A DNA stretch of 36,067 nucleotides from a virus: IMG/VR virus record IMGVR_UViG_3300031673_000235, positions 1-36,067 of that record; one strand, 5' to 3'. The translations under genes were made by a program, and so were the position numbers. This document shows positions 8,341-14,534 of the stretch, piece after piece (the stretch's first letter is position 1; every line of letters starts with the position of its first letter). Below the pieces are notes generated by a model that was given only the letters and a program-made list of their open reading frames with translations, searched no databases and was not told the origin of the DNA.

Positions 8341-9094
8341 AAGTCTATCTCCATTAGTTGTAGGATACAAAGGAGAAATTGGTTCGTTCATACTGCAAGG
8401 ACTACTAAAGGTATTCCCGAAGGCTACGAACATATACTGTATTGATGTGAACGAAACATACAAGGAGCAAATAGATCGAGTAAAAAAGTCTAATATTATC
8501 TTTCTTTGTGTTCCAATAGATCAGACTGTTGATTGGTTGATCAAGTTTAAACGCTTTTTGAAAAATAAAGTTATCATAGAACAAGTGTCAATAAAGAAAA
8601 TCATTTTTAATGATAAAAGGTTCGAACAAATAGAACATTTGAATATTAAATCAATGCATATTTTGTTTAAACCGTCTATGACTGCTAATCATGAGAGATC
8701 TATTGCTCTTATTAATCCAGAAAAAGCTCGATATCTTTCGACTAAGGTTAATAGATACTGGGACGATTATGTAGATGACTTTAGAGAGATGTTTAATTTG
8801 ATCAATACGAATGATATAATCTTTTATCACGATTATGAACAACACGATAGGGATATGTCTATACAACAAGCTCTAGTTCATAAAACGTTGCTAATTCTTA
8901 ATAGCATGTTACAAAATACGAGTTCGGGAACATTCGTTAGTAGAAAGATAAGAGAATTATGCAATCGAATGATGGTCGGCGATAGAAATTTGTATAGAAT
9001 TATTCAAGAAGAAGCTTCATCTAACGATATAGAAGAGTATTTTGTTACTTTATTCAAAGATTTTGACATAAAAAAATATTTGTTTTTAAATTAA
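8333..9094 (+). CDS. tyrA-like: TyrA-like prephenate dehydrogenase
   Basis: 253 residues from ATG 8333; the TTG at 8312 is not needed. The Rossmann glycine motif GYKGEIGS (11-18) is followed by an acidic residue ending strand 2 (CIDVN). IIFLCVP, then QVSIKK (Ser86) and MHILFKPSM (His109) match the TyrA core. EQHDRDMSIQQALVHKTLL (169-187) closely parallels the substrate-binding HD...IQALxH segment of E. coli TyrA. TyrA makes 4-hydroxyphenylpyruvate from prephenate with NAD+. There is no chorismate mutase domain. It overlaps the upstream small gene by 8 nt, and a tRNA-Leu follows directly. Activity in the phage is an inference. Confidence 0.85.
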   Translation: MDKSLSPLVVGYKGEIGSFILQGLLKVFPKATNIYCIDVNETYKEQIDRVKKSNIIFLCVPIDQTVDWLIKFKRFLKNKVIIEQVSIKKIIFNDKRFEQIEHLNIKSMHILFKPSMTANHERSIALINPEKARYLSTKVNRYWDDYVDDFREMFNLINTNDIIFYHDYEQHDRDMSIQQALVHKTLLILNSMLQNTSSGTFVSRKIRELCNRMMVGDRNLYRIIQEEASSNDIEEYFVTLFKDFDIKKYLFLN

Positions 9095-9176
9095 GCCGGG
9101 GTGGTGGAATTGGCAGACACGTATGACTTAGAATCATATGCTGCAAGGCGTGGGGGTTCAAGTCCCTCCCTCGGTA
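9095..9176 (+). tRNA. tRNA-Leu(TAG)
   Basis: Acceptor GCCGGGG/CCTCGGT, anticodon loop CTTAGAA in stem TATGA/TCATA, and a type II variable arm. Discriminator A; no encoded CCA. Begins at the base after the tyrA-like stop. Confidence 0.93.
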
Positions 9177-9192
9177 TTATTAGGAGTTAAAA

Positions 9193-9444
9193 ATGGATTG
9201 GATCGCAGGAATATTAGAGCTTTCTGGTAGTTGGTTTATAGGAGGTAAAAATAAAATAGGATTTATATGTAATATCGTCGGTTGTAGTATTTGGATATAT
9301 GTTTCTATTCATACAAAGTTATATGGATTATTATTAGTTGTTGCTCCAGCAATTATTATCAATACTCGTAATTATGTGAAATGGACAAAAGAAGAAAAAT
9401 TGGCTCGTAGCTCAATGGTAGAGCAAACGGTCGATAACCGTTAG
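9193..9444 (+). CDS. Small membrane protein, PnuC-like; 3' end runs into tRNA
   Basis: 83 residues with RBS TAGGAGTTAAAA. Two hydrophobic segments (about 3-33 and 41-60) and ending motifs such as SWFIGGKNKIGF and NYVKW resemble small PnuC-like (nicotinamide riboside/mononucleotide transporter family) membrane proteins found in phages, though it is too short for a full transporter. The last 14 codons lie inside tRNA-Ile(GAT), whose CCGTTAG supplies the stop. The natural protein therefore carries a tail translated from tRNA sequence. Confidence 0.65.
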   Translation: MDWIAGILELSGSWFIGGKNKIGFICNIVGCSIWIYVSIHTKLYGLLLVVAPAIIINTRNYVKWTKEEKLARSSMVEQTVDNR

Positions 9445-9474
9445 ACGTAAGTTCAACTCTTGCCGAGCCAACCA
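9401..9474 (+). tRNA. tRNA-Ile(GAT)
   Basis: Acceptor TGGCTCG/CGAGCCA, D stem GCTC/GAGC, anticodon loop TCGATAA in stem AACGG/CCGTT, T arm GTAAG/CTTGC. Discriminator A and encoded CCA. Its first 44 nt are also the 3' end of the upstream coding region. Confidence 0.92.
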
Positions 9475-9488
9475 TTAAAGGAGTCAAT

Positions 9489-9662
9489 ATGTTAAACATT
9501 AAACAAATCACAAATAAGATTTCTGATAAGACTTTGACTGTAACTGAATTTATAGAATGGAAAGATTCTTTAGATAAAGCATATTCGAAATTGATTAATA
9601 TGTTTTTAATAGCGTATGTAGGGACTTTTTTAATAATGCTATACTTTGTGATAATTAAATGA
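9489..9662 (+). CDS. Small C-terminal-anchored membrane protein
   Basis: 57 residues after RBS AAAGGAGTC. The N-terminal 35 residues are polar and helical (VTEFIEWKDSLDKAYSKL). Residues about 38-56 form a transmembrane helix (MFLIAYVGTFLIMLYFVII). A tail-anchored topology is likely. It overlaps the next gene by ATGA. No family is recognised. Confidence 0.7.
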   Translation: MLNIKQITNKISDKTLTVTEFIEWKDSLDKAYSKLINMFLIAYVGTFLIMLYFVIIK

Positions 9663-9826
9663 AAATATTCAGAATAGATATTACGTATGCTTGTTTTGGA
9701 ATAGATGTTGAAAATGATATCGTTGTTGATGCAGCTCCGATAGGGAAATGGATGATTGGTAAAAATATTTCATTTATTACTAATTGGGTTAAGAAGAAAA
9801 ATGGAGTGATACATGAGATTTTATGA
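9659..9826 (+). CDS. Small protein, unknown
   Basis: 55 residues; its ATG overlaps the previous stop (ATGA). The pattern MKIFRIDITYACFGIDVEND, then APIGKWMIGKN, alternates hydrophobic residues and suggests a small beta sheet. It overlaps the next gene by 14 nt. Compact overlaps on both sides support it as a real gene. Function unknown. Confidence 0.65.
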   Translation: MKIFRIDITYACFGIDVENDIVVDAAPIGKWMIGKNISFITNWVKKKNGVIHEIL

Positions 9827-9950
9827 AATAATGGGTATTGTAACATCGCTTGAAATAATACACTCTATGATTACAAGAAGAAGATTTGAATTTCAGACGG
9901 GTTTTGTTTGGTTTTTGTATGCAATTTATAAACTCTTTCAAATGGACTAG
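9813..9950 (+). CDS. Microprotein, unknown
   Basis: 45 residues preceded by GGAGTG within the end of the previous gene. An amphipathic N-terminal segment, a basic RRR patch and an aromatic C-terminal segment (GFVWFLYAIYKLF) suggest membrane association. It ends 8 nt before the next start, overlapping that gene's leader. Confidence 0.55.
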   Translation: MRFYEIMGIVTSLEIIHSMITRRRFEFQTGFVWFLYAIYKLFQMD

Positions 9951-9958
9951 GAGCTAAA

Positions 9959-10405
9959 ATGAACTATAACGAACCGGGACTATATGAAAGAGCTCTTATG
10001 TTATGTGTTGAAGCTCATGGTGGAGTCCCAAGAAGGTTTGGTGGAGAGCCCTATTGCATTCACCCCATAGCGGTTGCAGAGTCATTAAGAGATTACGACA
10101 TAGAGTATCAGATAGTAGGTTTGTTACATGATATCGTTGAAGATACAGACGTTACATACGATTTATTACGAGATTTTGGATTTCAGGAATATATTATTGA
10201 AGCAGTTGAAGCCATAACGCATAGAGAAAATGAGAGTTATGAAAAATACATTAAAAGATGTAATAAAAATAAGATTGCTAGACTAGTTAAAACAGCAGAT
10301 ATGATGCACAATCTTAGAGATTTTCATTTGTTTGGTAAAGAACAACAGGTAAGAAAGATTAGAAAGAACCTTTTATACATGATGGAGACTGGACATGGCA
10401 ATTAA
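9959..10405 (+). CDS. RelA/SpoT-type HD hydrolase (alarmone hydrolase-like)
   Basis: 148 residues forming a single HD domain of the (p)ppGpp hydrolase type. His35 (IHPIAVA), the HD pair at 57-58 within LLHDIVEDTDV, the Glu61-Asp62 pair and Asp114 in KTADMMHNLRD match the metal and catalytic residues of SpoT hydrolase domains and stand-alone Mesh/SAH enzymes. It lacks synthetase, TGS and ACT domains. Likely reaction: removal of pyrophosphate from ppGpp or a related alarmone, which in infection could blunt the stringent response or a toxic alarmone synthetase. It overlaps the next gene by 11 nt. Confidence 0.85.
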   Translation: MNYNEPGLYERALMLCVEAHGGVPRRFGGEPYCIHPIAVAESLRDYDIEYQIVGLLHDIVEDTDVTYDLLRDFGFQEYIIEAVEAITHRENESYEKYIKRCNKNKIARLVKTADMMHNLRDFHLFGKEQQVRKIRKNLLYMMETGHGN

Positions 10406-10646
10406 CACATGGACGATGGACGTCGAACAATTAGAAAGTCATTCTAACAAAGTTAAAGATTTAATTTTAGAAGAATTACTTAAAAGAGATCTTATCAACG
10501 AATTTACAGCTGATGATCTTTCAAGAAAATTACACGTCATTATAAAGAAACCTTCTTTATTAAGTAAATTTTTTAAAGATAAAGAGATGAGAATTATGAT
10601 CTCTGAACTAACTGATTCGTCATTTGAAAAAATAAATAAACTTTAG
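10395..10646 (+). CDS. Small helical protein, unknown
   Basis: 83 residues, starting inside the end of the HD hydrolase gene. Predominantly helical with many charged residues (VKDLILEELLKRDLI, DLSRKLHVIIKK). Its TAG stop shares the G with the first base of tRNA-Met. No family is recognised; the overlap suggests it is expressed with the HD hydrolase. Confidence 0.65.
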   Translation: MAINTWTMDVEQLESHSNKVKDLILEELLKRDLINEFTADDLSRKLHVIIKKPSLLSKFFKDKEMRIMISELTDSSFEKINKL

Positions 10647-10720
10647 GGTCTTTAGCTCACTAGGGTAGAGCAGGCGACTCATAATTGCCAGGGCGTTGGG
10701 TTCGAATCCCTCAAGACCCA
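10646..10720 (+). tRNA. tRNA with CAT anticodon (Met or Ile2)
   Basis: Acceptor GGGTCTT/AAGACCC, D stem GCTC/GAGC, anticodon loop CTCATAA, T arm TTGGG/CCCTC. Discriminator A; no CCA. Sequence alone does not show whether C34 is modified to lysidine (Ile) or left as Met. The perfect first pair G1-C72 argues against an initiator. Confidence 0.9.
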
Positions 10721-10727
10721 TTATTGA

Positions 10728-10801
10728 GTGCCTATAGTGTAACAGGAGAACATACTTGACTACGAATCAAGAGATTCTAGGTTCGAGTCCTAGTAGGCAC
10801 A
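10728..10801 (+). tRNA. tRNA-Arg(ACG)
   Basis: Acceptor GTGCCTA/TAGGCAC, anticodon loop CTACGAA in CTTGA/TCAAG, T arm CTAGG/CCTAG. Discriminator A; no CCA. Only 7 nt separate it from the preceding tRNA. Reading of CGC/CGA would need host A34-to-inosine editing. Confidence 0.92.
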
Positions 10802-10817
10802 TTTAAAAAGGTTTGTT

Positions 10818-11039
10818 ATGCGATATAATTTCTTTGAAAATAAAATGTGTGATTTTTATCCTTGTCACGATATGAAAGAGATCAATTGTATGTTTTGTTT
10901 TTGTCCCTTTTATTATAGTGATAAGTGTCCCGGAACTCCAATATACATGATTAGCGAACCTATTAAAGATTGTTCTAAGTGCACTTATGTTCACAAGAGA
11001 AAGAATTTTGATAATATTATTAGTCAAGTATTTAAATAA
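10818..11039 (+). CDS. Cysteine-rich small domain protein
   Basis: 73 residues matching the pattern of the Cys-rich small domain family. It has FFENKMCDFYPCHD (Cys11, Cys16, His17), INCMFCFCPFYY (Cys24, Cys27, Cys29), Cys37, and KDCSKCTYVHK (Cys52, Cys55, His59). These residues would bind zinc or another metal. The family also occurs in bacteria and archaea as stand-alone proteins of unknown function. No membrane segment. It lies between two tRNA-Arg genes; the second starts one base after its stop. Confidence 0.85.
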   Translation: MRYNFFENKMCDFYPCHDMKEINCMFCFCPFYYSDKCPGTPIYMISEPIKDCSKCTYVHKRKNFDNIISQVFK

Positions 11040-11114
11040 ACGCCTGTAGCTCAATAGGATTAGAGCACGGGATTTCTAATCCCGAGGTTGAAGGTTCGAT
11101 CCCTTCCAGGCGTA
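11040..11114 (+). tRNA. tRNA-Arg(TCT)
   Basis: Acceptor ACGCCTG/CAGGCGT, anticodon loop TTTCTAA in CGGGA/TCCCG, T arm GAAGG/CCTTC. Discriminator A; no CCA. Reads AGA, the dominant arginine codon of the phage genes here. Confidence 0.93.
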
Positions 11115-11166
11115 AAAGTTATTAACTTTATTTAATGAAGTTACTAATACATATAGAGATGACATT

Positions 11167-11343
11167 ATGTTACATTGTAAGAATTTTAAAAGTAAATGCC
11201 ACTTGAATACTTATAGATTTTGTTCAAGTAAAGAATGTAGATTCTACAAATACAATGGTATATGGAAGGAAGAAGATGAGCCAAGAACAACCAGTAAAGC
11301 CAATAATGAAACAGAACAGCAACATGCCAGAACAGCTGTATGA
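11167..11343 (+). CDS. Cysteine-containing microprotein, tentative
   Basis: 58 residues from ATG 11167. The first 35 contain four Cys and one His (LHCKNF, KCHLNTYRFC, KECRFY) like a small zinc knuckle. The C-terminal 20 residues overlap the next gene in another frame and look like random translation. No clear RBS. Either a short zinc protein with a read-on tail or the remnant of one. Confidence 0.4.
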   Translation: MLHCKNFKSKCHLNTYRFCSSKECRFYKYNGIWKEEDEPRTTSKANNETEQQHARTAV

Positions 11344-11587
11344 TGTAGAGAAAATTGGAGATAGATCAAGAAATATTAACAAGGTGGGCAAAGTGAGCGG
11401 AACGAGAAATGCTAAGACAAGAGGGCTTTACGCTATTGATAGTAAAGCTGCTGCAGATATATTTTTTAGTAAGCCTAAAAAGTATACGTGCGAATGTGGT
11501 AACGAAGTTATGTCATGTTTTAAAACAAGAACTTGCGAAGTATGTAATAAAGAAATGGTATTAGCTGATGACAAAAAAGAAGACTAA
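11276..11587 (+). CDS. Zinc-ribbon protein, unknown
   Basis: 103 residues from ATG 11276, which has RBS GGAAGGAAG; an in-frame ATG at 11255 is less likely. A flexible Gln/Asn/Lys-rich N-terminal half precedes a C-terminal zinc ribbon at about residues 75-94 (YTCECGNEVMSCFK, then TCEVCNKEM). No recognised family. It overlaps the next gene by 20 nt. Such ribbons usually contact nucleic acid or protein. Confidence 0.7.
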   Translation: MSQEQPVKPIMKQNSNMPEQLYDVEKIGDRSRNINKVGKVSGTRNAKTRGLYAIDSKAAADIFFSKPKKYTCECGNEVMSCFKTRTCEVCNKEMVLADDKKED

Positions 11588-11777
11588 AAAAGAATTTTGT
11601 TTTGGGTGTGGATCTCAACAACCTTGTTTTGATGGGTGTATAAGTTTCAAAAAGTATTTTGGAATTCAATTATCCGAAGAACAAGTTGAACACGAAAAAG
11701 CTATGAGTAGACTTTCAGATTATATTGAGAAACATCCAAACGCTATATCAAGACTTTTGAAAGATATTAATATGTGA
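11568..11777 (+). CDS. Small cysteine-containing protein
   Basis: 69 residues beginning within the end of the upstream gene. The N-terminus is basic and then has a cysteine cluster (EFCFGCGSQQPCFDGC), followed by two helices (SEEQVEHEKAMSRLSDYIEK). Probably metal binding. Its TGA is immediately followed by the first base of the next tRNA. Confidence 0.68.
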   Translation: MTKKKTKKEFCFGCGSQQPCFDGCISFKKYFGIQLSEEQVEHEKAMSRLSDYIEKHPNAISRLLKDINM

Positions 11778-11865
11778 TGAGGTGTCGCCTAGAGGCCGAG
11801 GGCACGAGATTTTGATTCTCGCGGGCGTAAGTCCTTCGTAGGTTCGAATCCTACCACCTCTACCA
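11778..11865 (+). tRNA. tRNA with TTG anticodon (Gln), long variable arm
   Basis: Acceptor TGAGGTG/CACCTCT with a U1-U72 mismatch, D stem GCC/GGC, anticodon loop TTTTGAT in CGAGA/TCTCG, T arm GTAGG/CCTAC, discriminator A, encoded CCA. The variable region is about 16 nt with a GGGC/GTCC hairpin, i.e. type II, which is not expected for tRNA-Gln. Gln-type features present are a weak 1-72 pair, G2-C71, G10, U35, G36, A37 and U38. Confidence 0.85.
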
Positions 11866-11879
11866 AAAAGGAGAAAAGT

Positions 11880-12002
11880 ATGAATGACGAAAAAGTGTAT
11901 GGATGGAAAAGATTTTTTGTCTGGTCTGGACTTACTTTATCGCGTATTGTTATTTGGTATTTTATTATAAACTTTGTATTACAAATGGTGTTACAGACAT
12001 GA
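11880..12002 (+). CDS. One-helix membrane microprotein
   Basis: 40 residues from ATG 11880 with RBS AAAGGAGAAAAG. A short polar start (MNDEKVYGWKR) precedes a hydrophobic segment (FFVWSGLTLSRIVIWYFIIN and beyond) that could span the membrane. The ATGA overlap with the Pth2 start suggests it also positions ribosomes for that gene. Function unknown. Confidence 0.6.
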   Translation: MNDEKVYGWKRFFVWSGLTLSRIVIWYFIINFVLQMVLQT

Positions 12003-12409
12003 TCAAACAAGTTATAGTAGTTAGAAAAGATCTCAATATTAGAAAGGGCAAGCTTGCAGCTCAAGTTGCTCACGCAAGCATGAAAGTAATTTTTGAAAGA
12101 ATGTCGTTTAGACAAAAACATTATAATATCTTAAACGAAGGTTGTGTTTATGAATATAGCGTTTGTCTTACTCCAAAAATGAAGGAGTGGTTTGAAGGGA
12201 TATTCACAAAAGTAGTTGTAGGTTGTGAAGACTTAGAAACGCTAAAGTGTATATGTATTGATGCTTATGAAGCTGGTATACCACATGCTGTTATAGAGGA
12301 TTGTGGTAAGACAGAATTCGATGGAGTAAAAACAACAACTTGTGTTGCTCTAGGACCAGATGAAGCTGAAAAAATAGATGCGATAACTGGACATTTGACA
12401 TTACTATAA
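11999..12409 (+). CDS. Peptidyl-tRNA hydrolase 2 (Pth2)
   Basis: 136 residues from ATG 11999; a longer reading from 11903 overlaps the membrane microprotein and lacks Pth2 homology. The start KQVIVVRKDLNIRKGKLAAQ followed by VAHAS is the Pth2 family signature, and the end has the family's ALGPDEAEKIDAITGHL. Pth2 cleaves the ester linking nascent peptide to tRNA after drop-off, freeing tRNA. Most bacteria use the unrelated Pth1, so a Pth2 beside tRNA genes and upstream of a tmRNA suits a phage translation-maintenance set. Coupled to the microprotein by an ATGA overlap. Confidence 0.92.
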   Translation: MIKQVIVVRKDLNIRKGKLAAQVAHASMKVIFERMSFRQKHYNILNEGCVYEYSVCLTPKMKEWFEGIFTKVVVGCEDLETLKCICIDAYEAGIPHAVIEDCGKTEFDGVKTTTCVALGPDEAEKIDAITGHLTLL

Positions 12410-12410
12410 T

Positions 12411-12486
12411 CCCCTGTTCGTCTAGTGGACTAGGACACAGCACTGTCGATGCTGGAACGGGAGTTCGATTCTCCCACAGGGGGCCA
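12411..12486 (+). tRNA. tRNA-Asp(GTC)
   Basis: Acceptor CCCCTGT/ACAGGGG, anticodon loop CTGTCGA in CAGCA/TGCTG, T arm GGGAG/CTCCC. G73, as required for AspRS; CCA encoded. Confidence 0.93.
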
Positions 12487-12502
12487 ACTAAAAGAGGTAA
12501 AC

Positions 12503-13039
12503 GTGTCTAACAGAGAAAAAAGATTTCACAGTGATTTTGTTCACGTATATTTAGCTTTTAAGAGAGTCTCGAAGGGTGGAGATGGATCGTGTATGCGATC
12601 TATCGATAAAGGTTTAGGAGACGAGCTTGAAGTCTTAGAAGCAAAACTAAGAGTTCTTGGAGGGAACTGGCGCATACATAAGACAGTTAATCCAAGATGC
12701 GTTAAGAAAGCGTTGAGAGTTCTACTTCATGATCTTATTGATCACCCCGAACATGCATCTCATGTAGATAGCACTTGGAGAACTGCATTGATGCAAAGAA
12801 AGAGCATCTATGGAGATAAGAAGTTCATGTTAGATGTAGATACTGAAAATATTTCGTGTTTAGAAGCGCTATCTGTTGAGCTAAAAGAAGCTAACGCAGA
12901 AGTTCTAGATAAAATAAAGTCACCAAATGGATGGCATTATATCACTAAGCCATTTGATACTAGAAAAGTATGCGAATTAAGCTTCGTAACCCTGTTGAGA
13001 GATGGCTATTATTACATCAAATCGGTCAACGAGTCCTAA
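12503..13039 (+). CDS. Uncharacterised protein with AEP-primase-like motifs
   Basis: 178 residues from GTG 12503, which has RBS AAAGAGGT; an ATG at 12449 lies inside tRNA-Asp and is rejected. WRIHKTVNPR (about 56-65) precedes the strand KFMLDVDTE with two aspartates, then SPNGWHYITKPFDTRKV. The hhhDhD strand followed by a GxH-type strand recalls archaeo-eukaryotic primase (AEP) motifs I and II, but the protein is small and a third motif is not certain. Could equally be another nucleotide-binding fold. It ends in tandem stops TAATAA that are part of a late-promoter-like motif. Confidence 0.75.
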   Translation: MSNREKRFHSDFVHVYLAFKRVSKGGDGSCMRSIDKGLGDELEVLEAKLRVLGGNWRIHKTVNPRCVKKALRVLLHDLIDHPEHASHVDSTWRTALMQRKSIYGDKKFMLDVDTENISCLEALSVELKEANAEVLDKIKSPNGWHYITKPFDTRKVCELSFVTLLRDGYYYIKSVNES

Positions 13040-13049
13040 TAAATATATA
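13037..13049 (+). promoter_or_regulatory. Late-promoter-like motif
   Basis: TAATAAATATATA, one of four near-identical copies in the window. The core AATAAATA resembles T4-like late promoters (TATAAATA). It overlaps the stop of the upstream gene and lies 17 nt before the next start. Confidence 0.5.
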
Positions 13050-13065
13050 GGACAGGAGTTACTAT

Positions 13066-13662
13066 ATGAAGAAAGAAGATTTGATTAAAGAGTATAAATT
13101 TCTATGGAAGAACATTAACAACAACATAGATTTTATACCAAGAAGTATCAAAGAGTGCAATAGGGATATTGATTTCAGCAAATATGACTTTAATAAGTTC
13201 GAGATCTTTGATGCATTCTATAATGCAATTGTAGATACTCACGCGATACCAAGTTACAAATGTAATTTACCAAACGTAAGAAAGAAAAGAATAAGATTAT
13301 TAAAATCAATAGAGCAATTTTGTGAATGTATTTCTTCTATGACGATTGACGAGATTAATGAAGTAAAATTAGAAGAATATATTAACAAAAACAAAATAGT
13401 ATTATTAGTTGAAAAAGTTAGTTCTTTGATAGATCTGTATGGTGAATATGAAGAAAAGGAAAAAGAGTTATTACTTTGTTTTGCAACAGGAGTGATAAAG
13501 CATAGTTCTATGTTCGCTGAACATTATCAACAATTAAGATTAGAGTTATTCCCAACAAAAGAGAGTATTTTAACTGAAGAAAGCAATCATAGTAAAGATG
13601 AATATATCGTCATTCAAGAAGTAAGACCAGAAAATACGGAGGGGTCGCATAGTCCGGCTTAG
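13066..13662 (+). CDS. Helical protein, unknown; 3' end inside tRNA-Ser
   Basis: 198 residues, with GGAGTTACTAT before ATG. Predicted almost wholly helical, Lys/Glu/Asn-rich, with scattered Cys (KECNRD, QFCECISS) and no membrane segment. The last eight codons and the stop lie within the 5' part of tRNA-Ser(TGA); the TAG is in its D arm. No family is recognised. A late-promoter-like motif lies directly upstream. Confidence 0.75.
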   Translation: MKKEDLIKEYKFLWKNINNNIDFIPRSIKECNRDIDFSKYDFNKFEIFDAFYNAIVDTHAIPSYKCNLPNVRKKRIRLLKSIEQFCECISSMTIDEINEVKLEEYINKNKIVLLVEKVSSLIDLYGEYEEKEKELLLCFATGVIKHSSMFAEHYQQLRLELFPTKESILTEESNHSKDEYIVIQEVRPENTEGSHSPA

Positions 13663-13727
13663 TGCACCTGCCTTGAAAGCAGGAGGGTCGAAAGGCTCCG
13701 CGGGTTCAAATCCTGCCCCCTCTTCCA
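13638..13727 (+). tRNA. tRNA-Ser(TGA)
   Basis: Acceptor GGAGGGG/CCCCTCT with G1-U72, D stem GCA/TGC, anticodon loop CTTGAAA in CCTGC/GCAGG, long variable arm, T arm GCGGG/CCTGC, encoded CCA. The discriminator would be U73, uncommon for serine (normally G). The first 25 nt also encode the end of the upstream protein. Confidence 0.9.
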
Positions 13728-13743
13728 GACAAAGGAGCTGAAA

Positions 13744-13890
13744 ATGGCAGGAACAGTAATGTTAATTTTGGGATTAAGTTGTTTGTTTATAGTCTATACG
13801 ATGATCGTATTTAGATTAGGATTTGATGTTGGATTCGAAGTAAGAAAAGAAACTCATTTTAAGGGAGCAGAAAAATACGCAAGGAGCTAA
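13744..13890 (+). CDS. One-helix membrane microprotein
   Basis: 48 residues following leader AAAGGAGCTGAAA. A single N-terminal transmembrane helix (TVMLILGLSCLFIVYTMIVF) precedes a polar tail (EVRKETHFKGAEKY). The membrane segment has no lipobox. Its 3' end forms the leader of the next gene. Function unknown. Confidence 0.7.
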   Translation: MAGTVMLILGLSCLFIVYTMIVFRLGFDVGFEVRKETHFKGAEKYARS

Positions 13891-13892
13891 AA

Positions 13893-14129
13893 ATGGCACT
13901 AAAATACAAATCACAATTTGTTCGATACGAGCATCATGGAAAACAAGTCGCTGTAAGAGAAGACTTAATGGGAAAGCACAGAGAATATTGTCTATGCTGG
14001 CAAGGATGTAAACATTTCCATCCAGATAACAGAGAAGAAAATTGTGTTATTGCAACAAGAACTTTTGATAACTGCACTGATCACAATATTGTTACTCCTA
14101 TATGGGAATGCCCTAAATTTGAAAACTAA
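13893..14129 (+). CDS. Cysteine-rich phage protein, unknown
   Basis: 78 residues, with RBS AAGGAGCTAAAA shared with the end of the previous gene. After a basic start, Cys/His residues are spaced YCLCWQGCKHFHPD, ENCVIA, DNCTDH and ends WECPKF. The set of five Cys and several His suggests a zinc site. I have the impression of similar small proteins in other phages but cannot name a family. Confidence 0.75.
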   Translation: MALKYKSQFVRYEHHGKQVAVREDLMGKHREYCLCWQGCKHFHPDNREENCVIATRTFDNCTDHNIVTPIWECPKFEN

Positions 14130-14130
14130 T

Positions 14131-14216
14131 GGAAGGATAGTCTAATTGGTAAGGCAGGAGCTTGCTAAGTTCCCGGCGTAAAAGCCTTGTAGGTTCAAAT
14201 CCTACTCCTTCCGCCA
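14131..14216 (+). tRNA. tRNA-Ser(GCT)
   Basis: Acceptor GGAAGGA/TCCTTCC, anticodon loop TTGCTAA in GGAGC/GTTCC, long variable arm GGC/GCC, T arm GTAGG/CCTAC, G73 and encoded CCA. Confidence 0.93.
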
Positions 14217-14234
14217 AGACGTCAAGGATGACTT

Positions 14235-14522
14235 ATGTTAATAACAGCAGAAGATTATGGATATTATTTACGTTCAGTCGAATGGGAAGAAAAGCGGAAT
14301 ACTATACAAGAATTTTGTGACAGTATATGTATGGAATGCGGAGAAAAAACTGGTTCCATCTTACATCACGAATCATATGAGCACATCTTCGATGAACCCT
14401 ACGACGATCTCATGTGGGTGTGTAAAAGATGTCACAATATAATACATAGAAGAGGTAGAGTTAGAGTCCCTTGGTATGCTAAAAGAAAAAATGCGGCTGA
14501 TATTGATTATTATCTAACGTAA
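14235..14522 (+). CDS. HNH endonuclease-like protein
   Basis: 95 residues. CMECGEKTG (Cys32, Cys35) and WVCKRCHNIIH (Cys63, Cys66) form a zinc-binding frame around LHHESYEH (His44, His45), with His67 and His71 completing the pattern of an HNH/McrA-type ribbon. Size and layout fit a minimal phage HNH nuclease, either free-standing homing type or a DNA-processing factor. A short AAGG precedes the ATG. The DNA ligase gene follows after 12 nt, so a nick-and-seal pairing is conceivable but unproven. Confidence 0.78.
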   Translation: MLITAEDYGYYLRSVEWEEKRNTIQEFCDSICMECGEKTGSILHHESYEHIFDEPYDDLMWVCKRCHNIIHRRGRVRVPWYAKRKNAADIDYYLT

Positions 14523-14534
14523 CGGAGGCAAAAA

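Noticed and set aside
11903-11998. N-terminal extension of the Pth2 gene
   Set aside because: It overlaps the membrane microprotein in another frame, and Pth2 proteins begin at the KQVIVVRKDL strand.
11789-12121. Minus-strand open frame of 110 codons over tRNA-Gln and Pth2
   Set aside because: It covers a tRNA and two coding regions on the + strand and has no RBS.
12449-12502. ATG inside tRNA-Asp as start of the AEP-like gene
   Set aside because: GTG 12503 has a proper RBS and lies outside the tRNA.
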